Source: Allomuricauda sp.
GTDB lineage: Bacteria; Bacteroidota; Bacteroidia; Flavobacteriales; Flavobacteriaceae
Assembly (NCBI GenBank): GCA_003712125.1
Contig: RHLF01000002.1
Span: forward strand, 1,116,001-1,180,000
Reading direction: 5' to 3'
Length of the DNA: 64,000 bases
A model generated the notes under the pieces. The model made no database searches, had not been told where the DNA came from, and worked only from the letters and a program-made list of their open reading frames with translations. Position 1 is the first letter of the stretch; each line of letters begins with the position of its first letter. Position numbers and translations under genes: made by a program. Below, in pieces: positions 1 to 7,662 of the stretch.

Positions 1-457
1 TTTGAAGTCCTAGTTTTTTAGCTACACTACTTCCAGCGACAACTTCAAAAGACCGTTCAAAAAACCGTCCCCTATCCAATACGACATTATAACTCTCAAA
101 ATAGGCCAACTCTGTTCCCAGTATGCGGTACCCCTTATAACTATCACCATAGGAAACTGGTATGGCCGTCCCCACAAAAGGGTGGTTTTTGATTTGCTCT
201 GCTTCCTTTAAATTGATATTTCCTGTGGGGGCATCAATATGCAAAACTGAGGACAAAACCAGTTGTAACGGACTCCCTTTTGCACCCACAACCATGTCAA
301 CGGGCGCAATGTTCTTGTTTAGCTGTCCATTCAATTGATTGCTCAATTGAAGCACATAGGTGACCAAAGAAACGCTCAAAACCAACAGCAAAAGGCTCAA
401 AACCAAGTTTAATGGTTTTGAAATCATATTGCGGTATGCCAAATAACCTAACTTCAT
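1..457 (-). CDS. ABC transporter permease, FtsX/MacB type (N-terminal part only)
   Basis: The gene starts at 457 and runs off the left edge, so only about 152 residues are visible. It begins MKLGYLAYRNM and has one hydrophobic segment at about residues 15-37. An extracytoplasmic stretch follows with VDMVVGAKGSPLQ and later VAGSSVAKKLGL, the layout of the periplasmic MacB_PCD domain of FtsX-like permeases. Its ATG overlaps the TGA of the upstream ATPase by 4 nt (ATGA), so the two are translationally coupled and very likely form one transporter. The substrate cannot be read from the sequence. ATPase plus FtsX-type permease also occurs in Zur-controlled ZrgABC-like systems, which is relevant given the palindrome upstream of the operon. 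Confidence 0.85.
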   Translation of the reverse strand, partial: MKLGYLAYRNMISKPLNLVLSLLLLVLSVSLVTYVLQLSNQLNGQLNKNIAPVDMVVGAKGSPLQLVLSSVLHIDAPTGNINLKEAEQIKNHPFVGTAIPVSYGDSYKGYRILGTELAYFESYNVVLDRGRFFERSFEVVAGSSVAKKLGLQ

Positions 458-1080
458 AGCACAATTTGATTTTTAAAATGTTGACTCACCCTTTGGTCAT
501 GGGTGATTATGACCAGACTACTTTCACAAATATCAGCTTCGTCCTTTAAAAGCTGTATTACTTTACCGCAATTCTTATCATCCAAATTGGACGTGGGTTC
601 ATCTGCAAAAACAACTTTGGGTTTATGAATTAACCCTAGGGCAATAGACAATCGCTGTTGTTGGCCTTGACTTAATTGCGTTACTTTCTTTTTTAAATGT
701 TCTGTAAGACCCAATCGTGCTGCCAGTTGCTGTCTTCGTTCTTTGTCTTGCAAACTTTTCGGAAAACTTTGGCGCAACTGAAGGTTTTCCCCCGCATTCA
801 AAGACTTTACAAAATAGTACTGTTGGAAGATTAGGCCGATATGGGTTCCTCGAAATTGGTCCATACGTTGCCGGTTCAGCGAAGTAATTTCAACATCATT
901 GATGCATATAGTCCCTTTTGACGCAGGAAGGATTCCTGATAATAAGTGAAGTAGGGTTGTTTTCCCCACCCCAGAAGGCCCTAATATGAGTAGGTGCTCC
1001 CCTGGGACCAAATCGATATCGGGAAAATGAAACGCCTTTTCACCCGGATAAGCAAAATTGAGTCCAGCTGTTTTGACCAT
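454..1080 (-). CDS. ABC transporter ATP-binding protein (LolD/MacB family)
   Basis: 208-residue ATPase that powers the FtsX-like permease encoded immediately downstream. Walker A GPSGVGKTT lies at residues 34-42, then the Q-loop (FQQYY), the signature LSQGQQQR, Walker B VVFADEPTSNLD and the H-loop ITHD. I start it at 1080 (MVKTAGLNF). A 51-nt longer frame from 1131 begins inside the inverted repeat at 1111-1135 and upstream of the -7 box at 1095-1102, so it would not lie on the transcript. The length fits small LolD-type ATPases. The leader is only about 8 nt, so a repressor at the palindrome would block the promoter directly. Confidence 0.9.
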   Translation of the reverse strand: MVKTAGLNFAYPGEKAFHFPDIDLVPGEHLLILGPSGVGKTTLLHLLSGILPASKGTICINDVEITSLNRQRMDQFRGTHIGLIFQQYYFVKSLNAGENLQLRQSFPKSLQDKERRQQLAARLGLTEHLKKKVTQLSQGQQQRLSIALGLIHKPKVVFADEPTSNLDDKNCGKVIQLLKDEADICESSLVIITHDQRVSQHFKNQIVL

Positions 1081-1094
1081 TAAAATTATTTTCA

Positions 1095-1102
1095 CAAAAA
1101 TA
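1095..1102 (-). promoter_or_regulatory. -7 promoter element of the ABC operon
   Basis: Read on the minus strand this is TATTTTTG, an exact match to the Bacteroidota -7 consensus TAnnTTTG. It predicts a transcript start about 8 nt before the ATG at 1080. The inverted repeat at 1111-1135 occupies the -33 region of this promoter. Confidence 0.5.
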
Positions 1103-1110
1103 ATAGAAAT

Positions 1111-1135
1111 GTAAATGCAACTAAGTTGCATTTAC
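1111..1135. promoter_or_regulatory. Perfect 25-bp inverted repeat, candidate metal-responsive operator
   Basis: Arms GTAAATGCAAC and GTTGCATTTAC are exact reverse complements (11 bp each) around a 3-nt centre TAA, midpoint 1123. It lies between the divergent ABC operon and the MerC-folE operon and covers the -33 region of the ABC promoter. There is no T-run, so it is not a terminator. The geometry (short spacer, TGCAAC/GTTGCA core) fits a dimeric repressor such as a Fur-superfamily protein. Assignment to Zur is an inference from gene content only: a folE paralog, MerC, and an ABC pair of the type found in Zur-regulated systems. Confidence 0.6.
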
Positions 1136-1189
1136 AAAAATTAGGTTTATTTTAGCATCCTAATTTTCGATAAAACCATAATCATTCCC

Positions 1190-1609
1190 ATGAATGTCCT
1201 TCAACTTACGACAAAATCAGATATAATCGGAGCATCGGCAAGTGCACTTTGTTTGATACATTGTGTAGCTACTCCCCTTCTCTTTGTGGCACAGGCGGGA
1301 CTTGTTGGCGATGGTGAATCTCACCCAGAATGGTGGGGCACTCTTGACTTCATATTTTTGTTTATATCGTTGCTTGCCATTTGGTGGTCAGGTAAAAATA
1401 CCTCCAAAACATGGATGCGCATCGCTTTATGGGCAAGTTGGTCGGTATTGTTCTTTGTGGTCCTCAATGAAAAGCTTTCAATCATTGCTTTGGCTGAACA
1501 GATAATTTACATACCAGCCATAGCTCTTATTTTCTTTCATTTATACAACCGAAAGTATTGTCAATGCGGAAGAGGTGATTGTTGTACAGAAGAGCTGCCA
1601 GATTCCTAA
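1190..1609 (+). CDS. MerC-domain membrane protein
   Basis: 139 residues with four predicted membrane helices. The MerC-type motif CLIHCVATP places C21, H24 and C25 in the first helix. A cysteine-rich cytoplasmic tail carries C124, C126, C131 and C132 (CxCxxxxCC). MerC was first described as a mercuric ion transporter. In Bacteroidota, MerC-domain proteins are common outside mer operons and no merA, merT or merR is visible here, so the substrate is more likely another soft metal such as zinc. The gene precedes the folE paralog by 12 nt and shares its operon. The start at 1190 is the first ATG after the palindrome; TAATTTTC at 1161-1168 is a near match to a -7 box. Confidence 0.8.
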   Translation: MNVLQLTTKSDIIGASASALCLIHCVATPLLFVAQAGLVGDGESHPEWWGTLDFIFLFISLLAIWWSGKNTSKTWMRIALWASWSVLFFVVLNEKLSIIALAEQIIYIPAIALIFFHLYNRKYCQCGRGDCCTEELPDS

Positions 1610-1621
1610 AAGTTAACATTA

Positions 1622-2299
1622 ATGTTGGACATAGATAAAATCGAAACCTTAGGCGATGAGCACATTGGTACTTCATTGAGAACTCCAATGAAGGATAATG
1701 CTTTTACTATTTCAGACAGCAAGAAGATCGAACTTATACAACATCATTTTCAAAAAATAATGGAAACCTTAGGGTTGGACCTGGCTGACGATAGTCTATC
1801 AGGAACTCCCTATCGCTTTGCGAAGATGTATGTAAAGGAGTTGTTCTATGGATTAAATCCAGAAAATAGGCCCAAAATATCCACGTTTGACAATAAATAT
1901 GGGTACCAAAAAATGTTGGTAGAGCAAGACATCACGATTGATTCATCTTGTGAACACCATTTTTTACCCATCGTCGGACATGCCCATGTGGGGTACATTC
2001 CCAACAAAAAAGTAGTAGGTCTGTCTAAAATAAATCGACTGGTAGACTACTACTCTCACAGGCCACAGGTACAGGAACGGCTTTGCCTACAAATTTTGAA
2101 TGACCTTCAAGAAACTTTGGAAACCGATGATGTAATTGTCATAGTGCATGCCAAGCATCTTTGTGTTTCTTCAAGGGGAATAAAGGACAAAGACAGTTTC
2201 ACGACCACTGTTGAATACGGGGGCAAATTCAAAGAAGACCAGCTCCGTAATGAATTTTATGGCTTGTTAAAGGGCGGCCATAAAGATTCATTTCGATAG
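1622..2299 (+). CDS. folE: GTP cyclohydrolase I, E. coli-like subgroup (second folE copy)
   Basis: 225 residues. FolE converts GTP to 7,8-dihydroneopterin triphosphate, the first step of folate and pterin synthesis, using a catalytic zinc. The zinc and catalytic residues are intact and even share E. coli numbering: C110, H112 and H113 in SCEHH, H179 and C181 in KHLC. The blocks LDLADDSL, AKMYV, GLSKINR, RPQVQERL and SRGIKDKDS match the E. coli subgroup. The other copy at 3699-4298 is of a different subgroup ([17 protein letters not shown]), so this is not a recent duplication. It is co-transcribed with MerC downstream of the inverted repeat, suggesting expression under a special condition, perhaps metal limitation. 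Confidence 0.92.
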   Translation: MLDIDKIETLGDEHIGTSLRTPMKDNAFTISDSKKIELIQHHFQKIMETLGLDLADDSLSGTPYRFAKMYVKELFYGLNPENRPKISTFDNKYGYQKMLVEQDITIDSSCEHHFLPIVGHAHVGYIPNKKVVGLSKINRLVDYYSHRPQVQERLCLQILNDLQETLETDDVIVIVHAKHLCVSSRGIKDKDSFTTTVEYGGKFKEDQLRNEFYGLLKGGHKDSFR

Positions 2300-2300
2300 C

Positions 2301-3368
2301 CTAATCTCTTTCAACATTCGAACTAATGCACATCACAGTATTGCCCACATTTATGGGAGGCGTGGCGAGCATATATAGGATAATTCCTGTTTTCGAAGCC
2401 CTATACTCCTCAAGTACCGCACCAAATTCATCTGTTGCATAGCCAACAACATCACCCTTCTGCACGGCATCCCCTGCTTGGTAAGACGAGTAAAAAATTC
2501 CTTTCACTTTTGAGCGAACGTAGACTTGGTCATTTAACCTGGTAATTTTTGTTTCGCCTCCAATCGTATCACCATACATTTCCATTTCAGCCAACATATT
2601 ATAAACCCCTTTTTTGGTCAGGTCAACATCGGCTTTTTCAACTTTTCCTAACTTTCCCGATTCGATACTCACCCCTATTTTGCCATCTTGAACGGCTTGT
2701 TTAAACGCATACTTTGCTGGTTCGTCATCTCTTAAGGTATAAGGATAGGAAACTACGTATTCAAAACCACTGACCTCTGACAGCTCCTTGGCACGTTGCG
2801 TTTGTTTTGGTTTATCAGTGTTATTGTAGTAACAGATAAAGGGTAACAGGTCTTCAGGACCATCACCGCTGTGAATATCCAAAAATACATCACTTAGGGG
2901 TATGATCTGTTCGGTGATCAAGGCTGCAGTTCGTTGGGTAATAGATCCCTTGGGATCACCGGGAAAAGCATTGTTCAAGTTGACGTCATCTTCTGAATTT
3001 TTAAATGGGGTACGGTTATAAAATGAACCCCTGCTGGCGATAGGTATAAAAATTAGAGTGCCGGTCAGCTTATGTTCATCAATCTCCTGTATCAGTTGCT
3101 GGGTCGCAATAATGGGTGAATACTCGACACCATGAACACCTGCCACAATGGTAAAAACAGGGCCTTCATTTTTTCCCTTAAGGATGGATACGGGCAAATA
3201 GCCTTCATGACCTAAATCATCAGACACATCAATCTTCATTGACGTCCTAGCGGGCCTATCGGCATTCGTGAAGACGTCGTTAATGCTGTTTTGTGAAACT
3301 ACATGTTGCAGCCCCAACAACATAAAAATAAGTACTGATTTCCTGAACAAAAGTGAATTCGTGAACAT
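2301..3368 (-). CDS. Exported succinylglutamate desuccinylase/aspartoacylase-family protein
   Basis: Zinc carboxypeptidase-like deacylase of the AstE/AspA (M14-related) family, 355 residues. The start at 3368 gives a signal peptide (MFTNSLLFRKSVLIFMLLG, cut near VVSQ); a frame from 3419 would overlap the preceding gene and bury the signal. Likely zinc ligands are H and E in GVHGVEY and H in DIHSGDG. The C-terminal third (VYVRSKVKGIFYSSY, GDAVQKGDVVGYATD) has the small beta-domain typical of the family. The substrate is unknown; an N-acyl amino acid or amide in the periplasm is plausible. It is the last gene of the msrA-folE operon and ends 1 nt from the convergent folE paralog. Confidence 0.82.
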   Translation of the reverse strand: MFTNSLLFRKSVLIFMLLGLQHVVSQNSINDVFTNADRPARTSMKIDVSDDLGHEGYLPVSILKGKNEGPVFTIVAGVHGVEYSPIIATQQLIQEIDEHKLTGTLIFIPIASRGSFYNRTPFKNSEDDVNLNNAFPGDPKGSITQRTAALITEQIIPLSDVFLDIHSGDGPEDLLPFICYYNNTDKPKQTQRAKELSEVSGFEYVVSYPYTLRDDEPAKYAFKQAVQDGKIGVSIESGKLGKVEKADVDLTKKGVYNMLAEMEMYGDTIGGETKITRLNDQVYVRSKVKGIFYSSYQAGDAVQKGDVVGYATDEFGAVLEEYRASKTGIILYMLATPPINVGNTVMCISSNVERD

Positions 3369-3381
3369 GCCGTTTACTTGG

Positions 3382-3675
3382 TTAGGTTTTGCTATTTTTT
3401 CCTTTTCCAGACAACACATAGGTATAAATCCAGGTTAGGGTAAAAGTGGGTATCACATCCAAACCAGGTATCAATTCTTCCACAAAAGTGATGACTCCAG
3501 CTGCCTGCCCTACCCTTCCTTTATACATTCGGGTCATAAGCCATCCTGCCAACGGAGCCCAAAAAACATCCAAAATATCGCCTAGACCAGGAATAAGCAG
3601 CGATGACATCCCTATTCCATCAAATAGAAGGCCGAGCAATAGATTCTTGTATTTGTCATCTTTCTTTTTTGCCAT
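3382..3675 (-). CDS. Small membrane protein of unknown function
   Basis: 97 residues, with a Lys-rich N-terminus (MAKKKDDKYKN) and a basic C-terminus (SGKGKNSKT). Two or three hydrophobic stretches carry two similar blocks: LIPGLGDILDVFWAP and LIPGLDVIPTF. The repeated LIPGLxD suggests paired re-entrant or transmembrane hairpins. I do not recognise a catalytic motif and cannot name the family with confidence. It sits 23 nt after folE and 13 nt before the exported deacylase on the same strand, so it is probably co-transcribed with both. Confidence 0.7.
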   Translation of the reverse strand: MAKKKDDKYKNLLLGLLFDGIGMSSLLIPGLGDILDVFWAPLAGWLMTRMYKGRVGQAAGVITFVEELIPGLDVIPTFTLTWIYTYVLSGKGKNSKT

Positions 3676-3698
3676 GGGCGAAAAGTAGGAATAATTTT

Positions 3699-4298
3699 TT
3701 AGGACAATTCGGAACTGATGAGCTTTAAAAACTCGTTTCGGGTTTCAATTTTCTCAAATTGCCCGCGAAAGCCCGAAGTTGTTGTAACAGAATTCTGTTT
3801 TTGAACCCCACGCATCATCATGCACATATGGGATGCTTCAATCACCACTGCGACCCCTTTTGGTTTTAAAACGTCATTGATGCACTCTAAAATATCATGG
3901 GTCAATCGTTCTTGAACCTGCAAACGCCGCGCAAACACATCTATGACTCGTGGTATTTTACTCAAACCTACAATATGCCCATTGGGTATGTAAGCCACAT
4001 GGGCCTTCCCAAAAAAGGGAAGCATATGATGTTCGCACAGCGAATAAAGCTCGATATCCTTGATGATGACCATATCATCATAATCCTCGGCGAATAAAGC
4101 ACTCTGCAATATTTTTCGGGCATCTTGTTTGTACCCCTGGGTCAAGAAAAGCATAGCCTTTGCTGCACGTTCCGGCGTTTTTAGCAATCCTTCGCGATTG
4201 ACATCCTCACCAATTTCATCGATGATCTTTGAAAAACGCTCTTTGACCTCGTTCGTTATGTTTATGTTGTATTCCTCTAGATTTCTGTAAGGAGACAT
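3699..4298 (-). CDS. folE: GTP cyclohydrolase I (housekeeping copy)
   Basis: 199 residues. Catalyses GTP to dihydroneopterin triphosphate for tetrahydrofolate synthesis. Zinc ligands are C88 and H91 in LCEHH and C159 in SHMC; catalytic H90 and H157 are present. It carries [20 protein letters not shown] and [13 protein letters not shown], the subgroup shared with Bacillus and eukaryotic enzymes. It lacks the longer N-terminal extension of the copy at 1622-2299. The ATG lies 1 nt after the msrA stop, so expression is tied to msrA. The two copies differ in subgroup, operon and presumably regulation. Confidence 0.95.
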   Translation of the reverse strand: MSPYRNLEEYNINITNEVKERFSKIIDEIGEDVNREGLLKTPERAAKAMLFLTQGYKQDARKILQSALFAEDYDDMVIIKDIELYSLCEHHMLPFFGKAHVAYIPNGHIVGLSKIPRVIDVFARRLQVQERLTHDILECINDVLKPKGVAVVIEASHMCMMMRGVQKQNSVTTTSGFRGQFEKIETRNEFLKLISSELS

Positions 4299-4299
4299 A

Positions 4300-4863
4300 T
4301 TAATTCGTTACCGTTTTAAGCTTTTCAGAAAAATGCTTGGTTAATTTCTTGATTTTGGGATCTATGATGAATTGGCAATACGGCTGAGACTTATTTTCGT
4401 TGTAATAATTTTGATGATCGTCTTCTGCTAAATAAAAGGGTTTTTCCGCTGTAACCGCTGTCACCACAGCTTTTCCAAAAACATTTTCCTGATTTAGGAG
4501 CATGATAAAGTCCTCAGCAGTTTGTTTTTGGGCATCCGATGTGTAAAAAATCTCACTGCGGTATTGCGTGCCTACATCATTTCCCTGGCGATTGAGGGTG
4601 GTTGGGTCATGGGTTGCAAAAAACACCTCCAAAAGCTCCCTATAGGATACAATAGCAGGATCAAATTCAATTTTTATGCCTTCTGCATGACCTGTTCGGC
4701 CCGTACATATTTCACGATAGGCAGGATTCTTTATGTTGCCTCCCGTATATCCGGAGATTACATGATGTACCCCTTCAAGGCGCTGAAAAACGGCCTCTGT
4801 ACACCAAAAACATCCACCCGCAAAAATGGCAGTCTCTGATTGCATTTCGGTTTTCATATCCAT
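4300..4863 (-). CDS. msrA: Peptide-methionine (S)-S-oxide reductase
   Basis: 187 residues. Reduces the S epimer of methionine sulfoxide in proteins and free methionine. The active-site motif GCFWCTEA contains the nucleophilic cysteine, preceded by AIFAG. Other family blocks are [31 protein letters not shown] and YHQNYY-like [10 protein letters not shown]. It lacks a signal peptide, so it acts in the cytoplasm; no MsrB domain is fused. It heads the minus-strand operon msrA-folE-small membrane protein-deacylase. The ATG at 4863 is the first in frame; two in-frame ATGs slightly downstream would remove only a few residues. Confidence 0.95.
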   Translation of the reverse strand: MDMKTEMQSETAIFAGGCFWCTEAVFQRLEGVHHVISGYTGGNIKNPAYREICTGRTGHAEGIKIEFDPAIVSYRELLEVFFATHDPTTLNRQGNDVGTQYRSEIFYTSDAQKQTAEDFIMLLNQENVFGKAVVTAVTAEKPFYLAEDDHQNYYNENKSQPYCQFIIDPKIKKLTKHFSEKLKTVTN

Positions 4864-4989
4864 TTCTTGTAAAGTTGAACAATTTTTTTTGTTTCGAACA
4901 TCATAGTCGAAAAAAATCTAAAAACTTTAAAGAGCTATAGTTTTTACCCTTTGAGAGGATTGTTTACTTTCACATGCCAATTGCAATTC

Positions 4990-5655
4990 ATGATAAAGGC
5001 AACCAATATTGAAAAACATTACGGAGACCTTCAGGTATTGAGAGGGGTGGATATTTCCGTAAAAAAAGGTGAGGTTATTTCTATTGTGGGTGCCTCAGGA
5101 GCAGGGAAAACTACCCTATTGCAAATTTTGGGCACCTTGGATACCCCGTCGAATGCCAGCGCGTCGAGTCTTGAAATAAATGGATTGGAAGTCTTAAAAC
5201 TTAAGGACAAAGACCTGGCGCGATTTAGAAATGATCATATAGGATTTATTTTTCAGTTTCATCAATTACTTCCTGAATTTACGGCATTGGAGAATGTTTG
5301 TATACCCGCATTTATTAAAAATACAGCCCGAGGGGATGCCGAAAAAAAGGCAAAAGAACTGCTCGACTTTTTAGGGTTAAAGGACCGCTATAACCATAAG
5401 CCCAACGCCCTTTCAGGGGGCGAACAACAGCGGGTGGCCGTAGCCCGTTCCCTCATAAACAACCCGGCAGTCATCTTGGCAGATGAACCCAGTGGAAATT
5501 TGGATTCCGAAAGTGCGGACAACCTGCACCAACTTTTTTTCTCCCTAAGGAAAGAATTTGATCAGACTTTTGTCATCGTTACCCATAATGCAACCTTGGC
5601 AGAAATGGCAGATCGTAAGTTGACCATGGTCGACGGGCAGATAGTCACATCATAA
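4990..5655 (+). CDS. ABC transporter ATP-binding protein, LolD-like
   Basis: 221-residue ATPase starting [13 protein letters not shown]. It has Walker [10 protein letters not shown], signature [13 protein letters not shown], Walker [13 protein letters not shown] and H-loop VTHN. The insertion after Walker A ([12 protein letters not shown]) and the block [16 protein letters not shown] are characteristic of LolD, which powers lipoprotein release from the inner membrane with LolC/E. No permease gene is adjacent: the next gene, overlapping by 1 nt, is a TIGR02757 protein. The permease is therefore presumably encoded elsewhere, as is common in this family. The start at 4990 is preferred over 4951, whose extra 13 residues ([13 protein letters not shown]) are not family-like. 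Confidence 0.85.
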   Translation: MIKATNIEKHYGDLQVLRGVDISVKKGEVISIVGASGAGKTTLLQILGTLDTPSNASASSLEINGLEVLKLKDKDLARFRNDHIGFIFQFHQLLPEFTALENVCIPAFIKNTARGDAEKKAKELLDFLGLKDRYNHKPNALSGGEQQRVAVARSLINNPAVILADEPSGNLDSESADNLHQLFFSLRKEFDQTFVIVTHNATLAEMADRKLTMVDGQIVTS

Positions 5656-6419
5656 TGAAGCGATCCGAGCTGAAAGCGTTTTTGGATGAAAAGGCTGATT
5701 TTTATGAAAATCCGTCGTTTTTAGATACCGACCCCATACAGATTCCACATCGATTTTCAAAAAAAGAAGATATTGAAATCAGCGGCTTTTTAACCGCTAC
5801 CATCGCTTGGGGCAATCGAAAGAGCATACTCACCAGCGCCACACGAATGCTGGAGTTAATGGATCAAGCACCCTTTGATTTTGTGCTTAACCATAAAGAC
5901 CGGGACCTTGCCAGACTATCCAATTTTGTTCATCGAACATTTAACGGAAACGATCTTGCCTATTTCATACAAGCACTCCAAAACATCTATACCCATCACA
6001 ATGGACTGGAAGCGGTTTTTACAGCATATGCTGAAGGGACTTCACTTCAGTTCGCCATTAGCCAATTTAAAGCACTATTTTTTGAGCTCCCACACCAAAA
6101 GCGTACTATGAAGCATGTGTCAAACCCCGTATCTGGATCTGCAGCTAAACGGATCAATATGTTTTTGCGTTGGATGGTACGGCCAAATCAAAAGGGTGTG
6201 GATTTCGGTCTTTGGCAAGAAATTTCACCAGCGCAGCTATCTTGTCCCCTTGATGTACATTCAGGCAATGTCGCTCGAAAATTAAAACTCCTTAAACGCA
6301 AACAAAATGATGCCAAAGCATTGGCAGAACTTGATTTAAGTCTTCGCAAAATGGATGCCGATGATCCCGTTAAATATGATTTTGCCCTTTTTGGCCTTGG
6401 GGTTTTTGAAAAGTTTTAA
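5655..6419 (+). CDS. TIGR02757 (DUF2400) family protein
   Basis: 254 residues, start overlapping the LolD-like stop by 1 nt (TAATG). It matches the DUF2400/TIGR02757 family, which is widespread in Bacteroidota: FLTATIAWGNRKSI, KRINMFLRWMVR, PLDVHSGNVARKLKLL. The block DVHSGNVARKL and the helical layout are reminiscent of helix-hairpin-helix DNA glycosylase folds, but I see no clear catalytic Lys/Asp pair. Function is unproven. No signal peptide or membrane helix. It ends 3 nt from the convergent Gfo/Idh/MocA gene. Confidence 0.85.
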   Translation: MKRSELKAFLDEKADFYENPSFLDTDPIQIPHRFSKKEDIEISGFLTATIAWGNRKSILTSATRMLELMDQAPFDFVLNHKDRDLARLSNFVHRTFNGNDLAYFIQALQNIYTHHNGLEAVFTAYAEGTSLQFAISQFKALFFELPHQKRTMKHVSNPVSGSAAKRINMFLRWMVRPNQKGVDFGLWQEISPAQLSCPLDVHSGNVARKLKLLKRKQNDAKALAELDLSLRKMDADDPVKYDFALFGLGVFEKF

Positions 6420-6422
6420 TGG

Positions 6423-7553
6423 CTATCCACCAAACCCAAAGTTTGGTTCGAAATTTAAGGTCTGCTTTTTGCCGTCTTCCGCAATCGAAGTATAAATCGC
6501 CTCAACGATTAGCATATCCCTTTTCCCCATTTCACCAGGCGCCAAATTCGGTTCATCAAAAAGTACATGCTTGGCAAAGTCATCCATTTGTAATTTTTGT
6601 TGGCTTTCTTGCCTAAAATTCAATTCACCTCGTGAGGTGCGTCCTGCCAGGGGAATATAGGTGCTAGCCGGATCGAGCTCGAACCAACCTTTGGTACATT
6701 CTGCATGAAGTCGGTTCGCACGGATATTATGCGAAGTCATCATATTGGCTATAGCACCACCAGGAAATTCGAATTGCGCGGTAATCGTTTCATCGGTTTC
6801 TTTGAAGTATTCCGGACGGGTACTAAATTCTTGCGCAGCTACTGAAACTGGGTTTTCACCAGTAGCATATATGGCCGCTTGTATGGCATAAACGCCCATA
6901 TTCACCAGGGCACCTCCACCTGACAAGTTTTTGTTCAATCGCCATTGATTGGGGTTCCCCATAGAGCGGTACGCTGCCTCAGAAGCCACATAGAGCACCT
7001 CTCCAAATGTTTTTTCCCGAACAAATTCTTTAACTGCTTTCGTATAGGGTTCTGAATGAAGTCGATAACCCATACCTAATTTTACCCCATTGTCACTGCA
7101 AGCCTTGATGATGGCATCACATTCCGCCACATTCATGCCCATGGGCTTTTCACATATAACGTGTTTGCCAGCTTCAGCGGCACGAATGGCAAACTCGGCG
7201 TGCATACTATTGGGTAAAACAACGTAAACCACATCAATTTCAGCATTGTCTTTAATGGCATCAAAACTTTGATAGTTGTAGATGTTCGATTCTGGAATTC
7301 TGTATTTATTGGCCCAACTACGTTCTTTAGCTGGGGTTCCCGTAACGATCCCAGCCAAATAGCAATGTTGGGTTTGTTCAAGTGCGGGAGCCAATTGATA
7401 TGTGCTATAGCCCCCCAGACCAACTAGGGCGATTCCTAATTTCTTGTGGTCCTGCCCCATTCCACAAGCCAGTGGCATATGAAGGGCCAGCGCTGCACCT
7501 CCCGCACCTTTGGCCAACTTTTTATTGAATCCTCTTCGTGTAATTTTGGTCAT
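6423..7553 (-). CDS. Tat-exported Gfo/Idh/MocA family oxidoreductase
   Basis: 376 residues. The N-terminus TRRGFNKKLAKGAGGAALAL is a twin-arginine signal, so the folded NAD(P)-loaded enzyme is exported to the periplasm, as in Zymomonas glucose-fructose oxidoreductase. The Rossmann domain follows with GIALVGLGGYS, and the family motif CEKPMG carries the catalytic-site lysine. The C-terminal Gfo/Idh domain includes GGGALVNMGVYAI and NMMTSHNIRANRL. The substrate is probably a sugar or sugar derivative but cannot be read. A second, cytoplasmic member is at 56859-57836; the two are not close relatives. Confidence 0.88.
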   Translation of the reverse strand: MTKITRRGFNKKLAKGAGGAALALHMPLACGMGQDHKKLGIALVGLGGYSTYQLAPALEQTQHCYLAGIVTGTPAKERSWANKYRIPESNIYNYQSFDAIKDNAEIDVVYVVLPNSMHAEFAIRAAEAGKHVICEKPMGMNVAECDAIIKACSDNGVKLGMGYRLHSEPYTKAVKEFVREKTFGEVLYVASEAAYRSMGNPNQWRLNKNLSGGGALVNMGVYAIQAAIYATGENPVSVAAQEFSTRPEYFKETDETITAQFEFPGGAIANMMTSHNIRANRLHAECTKGWFELDPASTYIPLAGRTSRGELNFRQESQQKLQMDDFAKHVLFDEPNLAPGEMGKRDMLIVEAIYTSIAEDGKKQTLNFEPNFGFGG

Positions 7554-7662
7554 TGCAATCTCCTCTTTGCTTAAATATAAAAAATAGTGTCTGCGTAACC
7601 GTTGACTTTAATCTTTCTTAAACAAAATCCTTACTTTTAGCAAGAGACTAAATCAACCGAAA

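Noticed and set aside
3699-4298. Second folE as a recent duplicate or pseudogene
   Set aside because: Both copies are full length with all zinc ligands and belong to different subgroups.
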